Shown: in pieces, positions 62,103 through 64,000 of the stretch
Layout: each line of letters begins with the position of its first letter
How positions within the stretch are numbered: the first letter of the stretch is position 1
Assembly (NCBI RefSeq): GCF_025398335.1
Contig: NZ_JAODOO010000016.1
Location: 33,816-97,815 of the forward strand
Direction: 5' to 3'
DNA length: 64,000 bases
Source of the DNA: Clostridium sp. CX1
GTDB taxonomy: Bacteria; Bacillota; Clostridia; Clostridiales; Clostridiaceae
Position numbers and translations under genes: made by a program
Notes under the pieces: generated by a model
Database searches by the model: none
The model's input: the letters and a program-made list of their open reading frames with translations, nothing else
What the model was told of the DNA's origin: nothing

Positions 62103-63884
62103 ATGACTTTAAAAAAAATAAAGATAAAAGTATATGATATGACCTGTTCATCTTGTGAAAAGACTATTGAAGGAAAGCTTTTAAAGCAAGTTGGAGTTTT
62201 AAAGGTAAAAGCAGATTATGTTAAACAATTTGTAGCTATTGAGTTCGATTCGGATTTGTGCAGCTTAAATGAGCTAAAAACTATTATAAATAATGCAGGG
62301 TACTCTACTGAAAAATCTGGAAGCTTTCATCTAGCTGGAATATTTGTAATCGCAGCAGCTATTATTCTACTTGGTTCTTCAACTTCTGGAATTGATATGA
62401 GCAGTATGCTAAATGGTGCTACCTACTTTGTTCTGTTTACAGTGGGAATCCTGACATCTATTCACTGTGTAGGTATGTGCGGTGGAATAATGCTCTCTCA
62501 AAGTTTATCATATAAAGACACTAGTAAGCTGGAAGCAATAAAACCAACATTATTATATAACCTAGGAAGAGTAATCTCTTATACTATTTTAGGAGGCATA
62601 GTTGGTGCCCTAGGTTCTGTTTTATCTCTTTCTTTAAGAACTCAATCAGCACTTCAAATTTTTGCAGGGATATTTATGATCATAATGGGGCTTAATATGG
62701 CTGGCTTTTCCTTGTTTAGGAAGCTTCAAGTAAAACTTCCTTGGTCTTTTTGTAAGGTTAAAAACAAACCAAAAGCCCCTTTTGTAGTAGGTATTTTAAA
62801 TGGCTTTATGCCCTGCGGCCCCCTGCAAACTATGCAGCTTTATGCTTTAGGCACAGGTAGTGCATTAAAAGGCGCCTTATCAATGTTTATATTCGCTCTT
62901 GGAACAGTGCCTTTAATGATGACTTTTGGTGCAATTTCGGGACTGCTAAGCAAAGGGTATACAAAGAAAATTTTAAAATTCAGCGGAATTCTTGTGGTGG
63001 TTCTCGGGCTTATAATGGGAAGAAGAGGCCTGGCACTAGCCGGTGTAAACCTCCCTACAATAGGCTCACTTATGCCACAAAGGGCTGTAGGATCTTCTGG
63101 TGCAAATGTAGCTAAAGCTACATTAAAAGATGGTGTTCAAATTATAAATATGACTGCAGACAGCAACGGATATATTCCTAATGCTTTTTATGTCCAAAAA
63201 GGTATTCCAGTTAAATGGATAATTGATGGTAAGCAAATTACATCCTGTAATAACGAAATTGTTGTTCCTTCTCAAAATATAAGAAAAAAACTAAAAAGTG
63301 GAGAAAATATAATAGAATTTACACCAACAGCTGATGATATTACCTTTAGCTGCTGGATGGGAATGATAAGAGGAGTTATTAAAGTAACAGATAACTTAGA
63401 TTCGGTGGATACATCCAAAACAGATTCTTCCCTGCCTCCTGCAGGAAGCAGCGGCTGCTGTGGAGGAGGCGCTGCTGTACCTCAACAGGACAGTATTTAC
63501 GGTGATTTAAGTAAAGTTCCTACTGAGATAGTAGTTAACAAAGCTTTGGTAGTTGGTAATAATCAAAGCACTACAATTAAAGGAGTTGGTTACGAACTAA
63601 AGCCTCTCATCGTTGTTGTAGATAAGGACAAAAAGACTAAGCTAACCTTTGACTTAACTTCCTTTGATAACGCTGAAGGAAGATTTGATTTGGTATCTGC
63701 TGAAACCGGTGATGTACTAACATATTTTGAAGGAAAAAAAGGAGTTGTGGACCTAGAGATAACTTTCGATAAACTAGGTGGCTATGGGATAGTTAAAGAT
63801 GAAACTATTCTTGGTGTTATCGAAGTTGTAGAGGATGTAAAAAAAGCTGATCTTGAGGAAATAAGAAAAAAATACATTGAATAG
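62103..63884 (+). CDS. Fusion of HMA, SafE/DsbD-like transmembrane and cupredoxin-like domains
   Basis: 593 residues. Domain 1 (1-75): heavy-metal-associated fold with TCSSC (Cys15, Cys18). Domain 2 (about 80-310): six to seven helices of the sulfite-exporter/SafE type, with HCVGMCGGIMLSQSL and ILNGFMPCGPLQTMQLYALG, paired cysteines in two helices. Domain 3 (about 345-435): cupredoxin-like, IINMTADSNGYIPNAFYVQK, QITSCNNEIVVP and ITFSCWMGMIRG. Then a SSGCCGGG linker and a final 130-residue beta-rich domain, possibly a second cupredoxin-like or Ig-like part. Suggests copper (or Hg/Ag) handling at the membrane. Single + strand gene after AGAGGTGG. Confidence 0.85.
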   Translation: MTLKKIKIKVYDMTCSSCEKTIEGKLLKQVGVLKVKADYVKQFVAIEFDSDLCSLNELKTIINNAGYSTEKSGSFHLAGIFVIAAAIILLGSSTSGIDMSSMLNGATYFVLFTVGILTSIHCVGMCGGIMLSQSLSYKDTSKLEAIKPTLLYNLGRVISYTILGGIVGALGSVLSLSLRTQSALQIFAGIFMIIMGLNMAGFSLFRKLQVKLPWSFCKVKNKPKAPFVVGILNGFMPCGPLQTMQLYALGTGSALKGALSMFIFALGTVPLMMTFGAISGLLSKGYTKKILKFSGILVVVLGLIMGRRGLALAGVNLPTIGSLMPQRAVGSSGANVAKATLKDGVQIINMTADSNGYIPNAFYVQKGIPVKWIIDGKQITSCNNEIVVPSQNIRKKLKSGENIIEFTPTADDITFSCWMGMIRGVIKVTDNLDSVDTSKTDSSLPPAGSSGCCGGGAAVPQQDSIYGDLSKVPTEIVVNKALVVGNNQSTTIKGVGYELKPLIVVVDKDKKTKLTFDLTSFDNAEGRFDLVSAETGDVLTYFEGKKGVVDLEITFDKLGGYGIVKDETILGVIEVVEDVKKADLEEIRKKYIE

Positions 63885-63902
63885 CTGGATATAACTAAAT
63901 AA

Positions 63903-63958
63903 AAGGGGCTGTCGCATTAGCATAAAAAAATATGCTAACGCGGCAGCGTTTTTTTGTA
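63903..63958 (+). terminator. Terminator after HMA-SafE gene
   Basis: GCTGTCGCATTAGCATA / TATGCTAACGCGGCAGC hairpin followed by GTTTTTTTG. The last 42 bases of the window hold nothing recognisable. Confidence 0.9.
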
Positions 63959-64000
63959 TTCCATGGAAATTTTAGTGATATTTCAAACCCAAATAAGCCC

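Overview
The window is about 64 kb of low-G+C (roughly 30% by eye) chromosomal DNA from a spore-forming anaerobe, almost certainly a Clostridium (sensu stricto) or very close relative. Supporting signs are an alpha/beta-type small acid-soluble spore protein, pyruvate formate-lyase with its activase, rubrerythrin-like and cysteine-rich proteins, a four-domain S1 protein, class III fructose-bisphosphatase, a T-box-controlled tryptophan transporter, A/T-rich codon use and near-consensus AGGAGG ribosome binding sites. No rRNA or tRNA genes, CRISPR arrays, complete insertion sequences or prophage were found.

Layout. 1-3.9 kb: a partial unknown gene, pabB and pabA (p-aminobenzoate branch), then a small arsenic-related pair: an arsenite methyltransferase gene interrupted by an in-frame UGA exactly where the third catalytic cysteine should be (probable selenoprotein), and an AhpD-like protein. 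4.1-9.1 kb: a hypothetical DNA-binding-like gene and a four-gene operon (ABC permease, ABC ATPase, HydG-like radical SAM enzyme, substrate-binding lipoprotein) behind a structured leader ending in an intrinsic terminator. 9.1-16.6 kb: small unknown proteins, an LCP cell-wall ligase, nadABC with a large palindromic operator (probably NiaR), and a cysteine-rich protein with a rubrerythrin-like protein. 16.8-25.2 kb: a rhomboid-like protein, an UPF0316 gene of different base composition behind an attenuator, an MFS pump behind an antibiotic-type leader with two short peptides and two terminators, a GAF-histidine kinase, two damaged small genes, a DUF1259 protein, and a preQ1-I riboswitch driving a queuine-lyase-like radical SAM gene plus queT. 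25.3-41.8 kb: two c-di-GMP signalling proteins, S1 protein, ECF sigma/anti-sigma pair, TrpP with a Trp T-box, transporters, an M24 peptidase, an HNH protein, OsmC, and many small proteins. 42-64 kb: cardiolipin synthase, Fbp, chemoreceptor, pflB-pflA, a PLP enzyme, a subtilisin, cadC-cadA with a candidate CadC operator, nhaA behind another terminator-bearing leader, a 250-bp imperfect inverted repeat, a SASP, an NlpC/P60 hydrolase and an HMA/SafE/cupredoxin fusion protein.

How it fits together. Most units are one to four genes separated by clear hairpin terminators. The striking theme is RNA-level control: a Trp T-box, a preQ1-I riboswitch and four leader regions (upstream of the HydG-like operon, UPF0316, the MFS pump and nhaA) with an intrinsic terminator before the first gene; the four leaders match no family I recognise. 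The best candidates for something undescribed are the HydG-like/ABC-transporter operon with its leader, and the Sec-containing arsenite methyltransferase. Start sites below were moved from the longest reading frame where a ribosome binding site decided it; all functions are from reading the sequence, with no database search.
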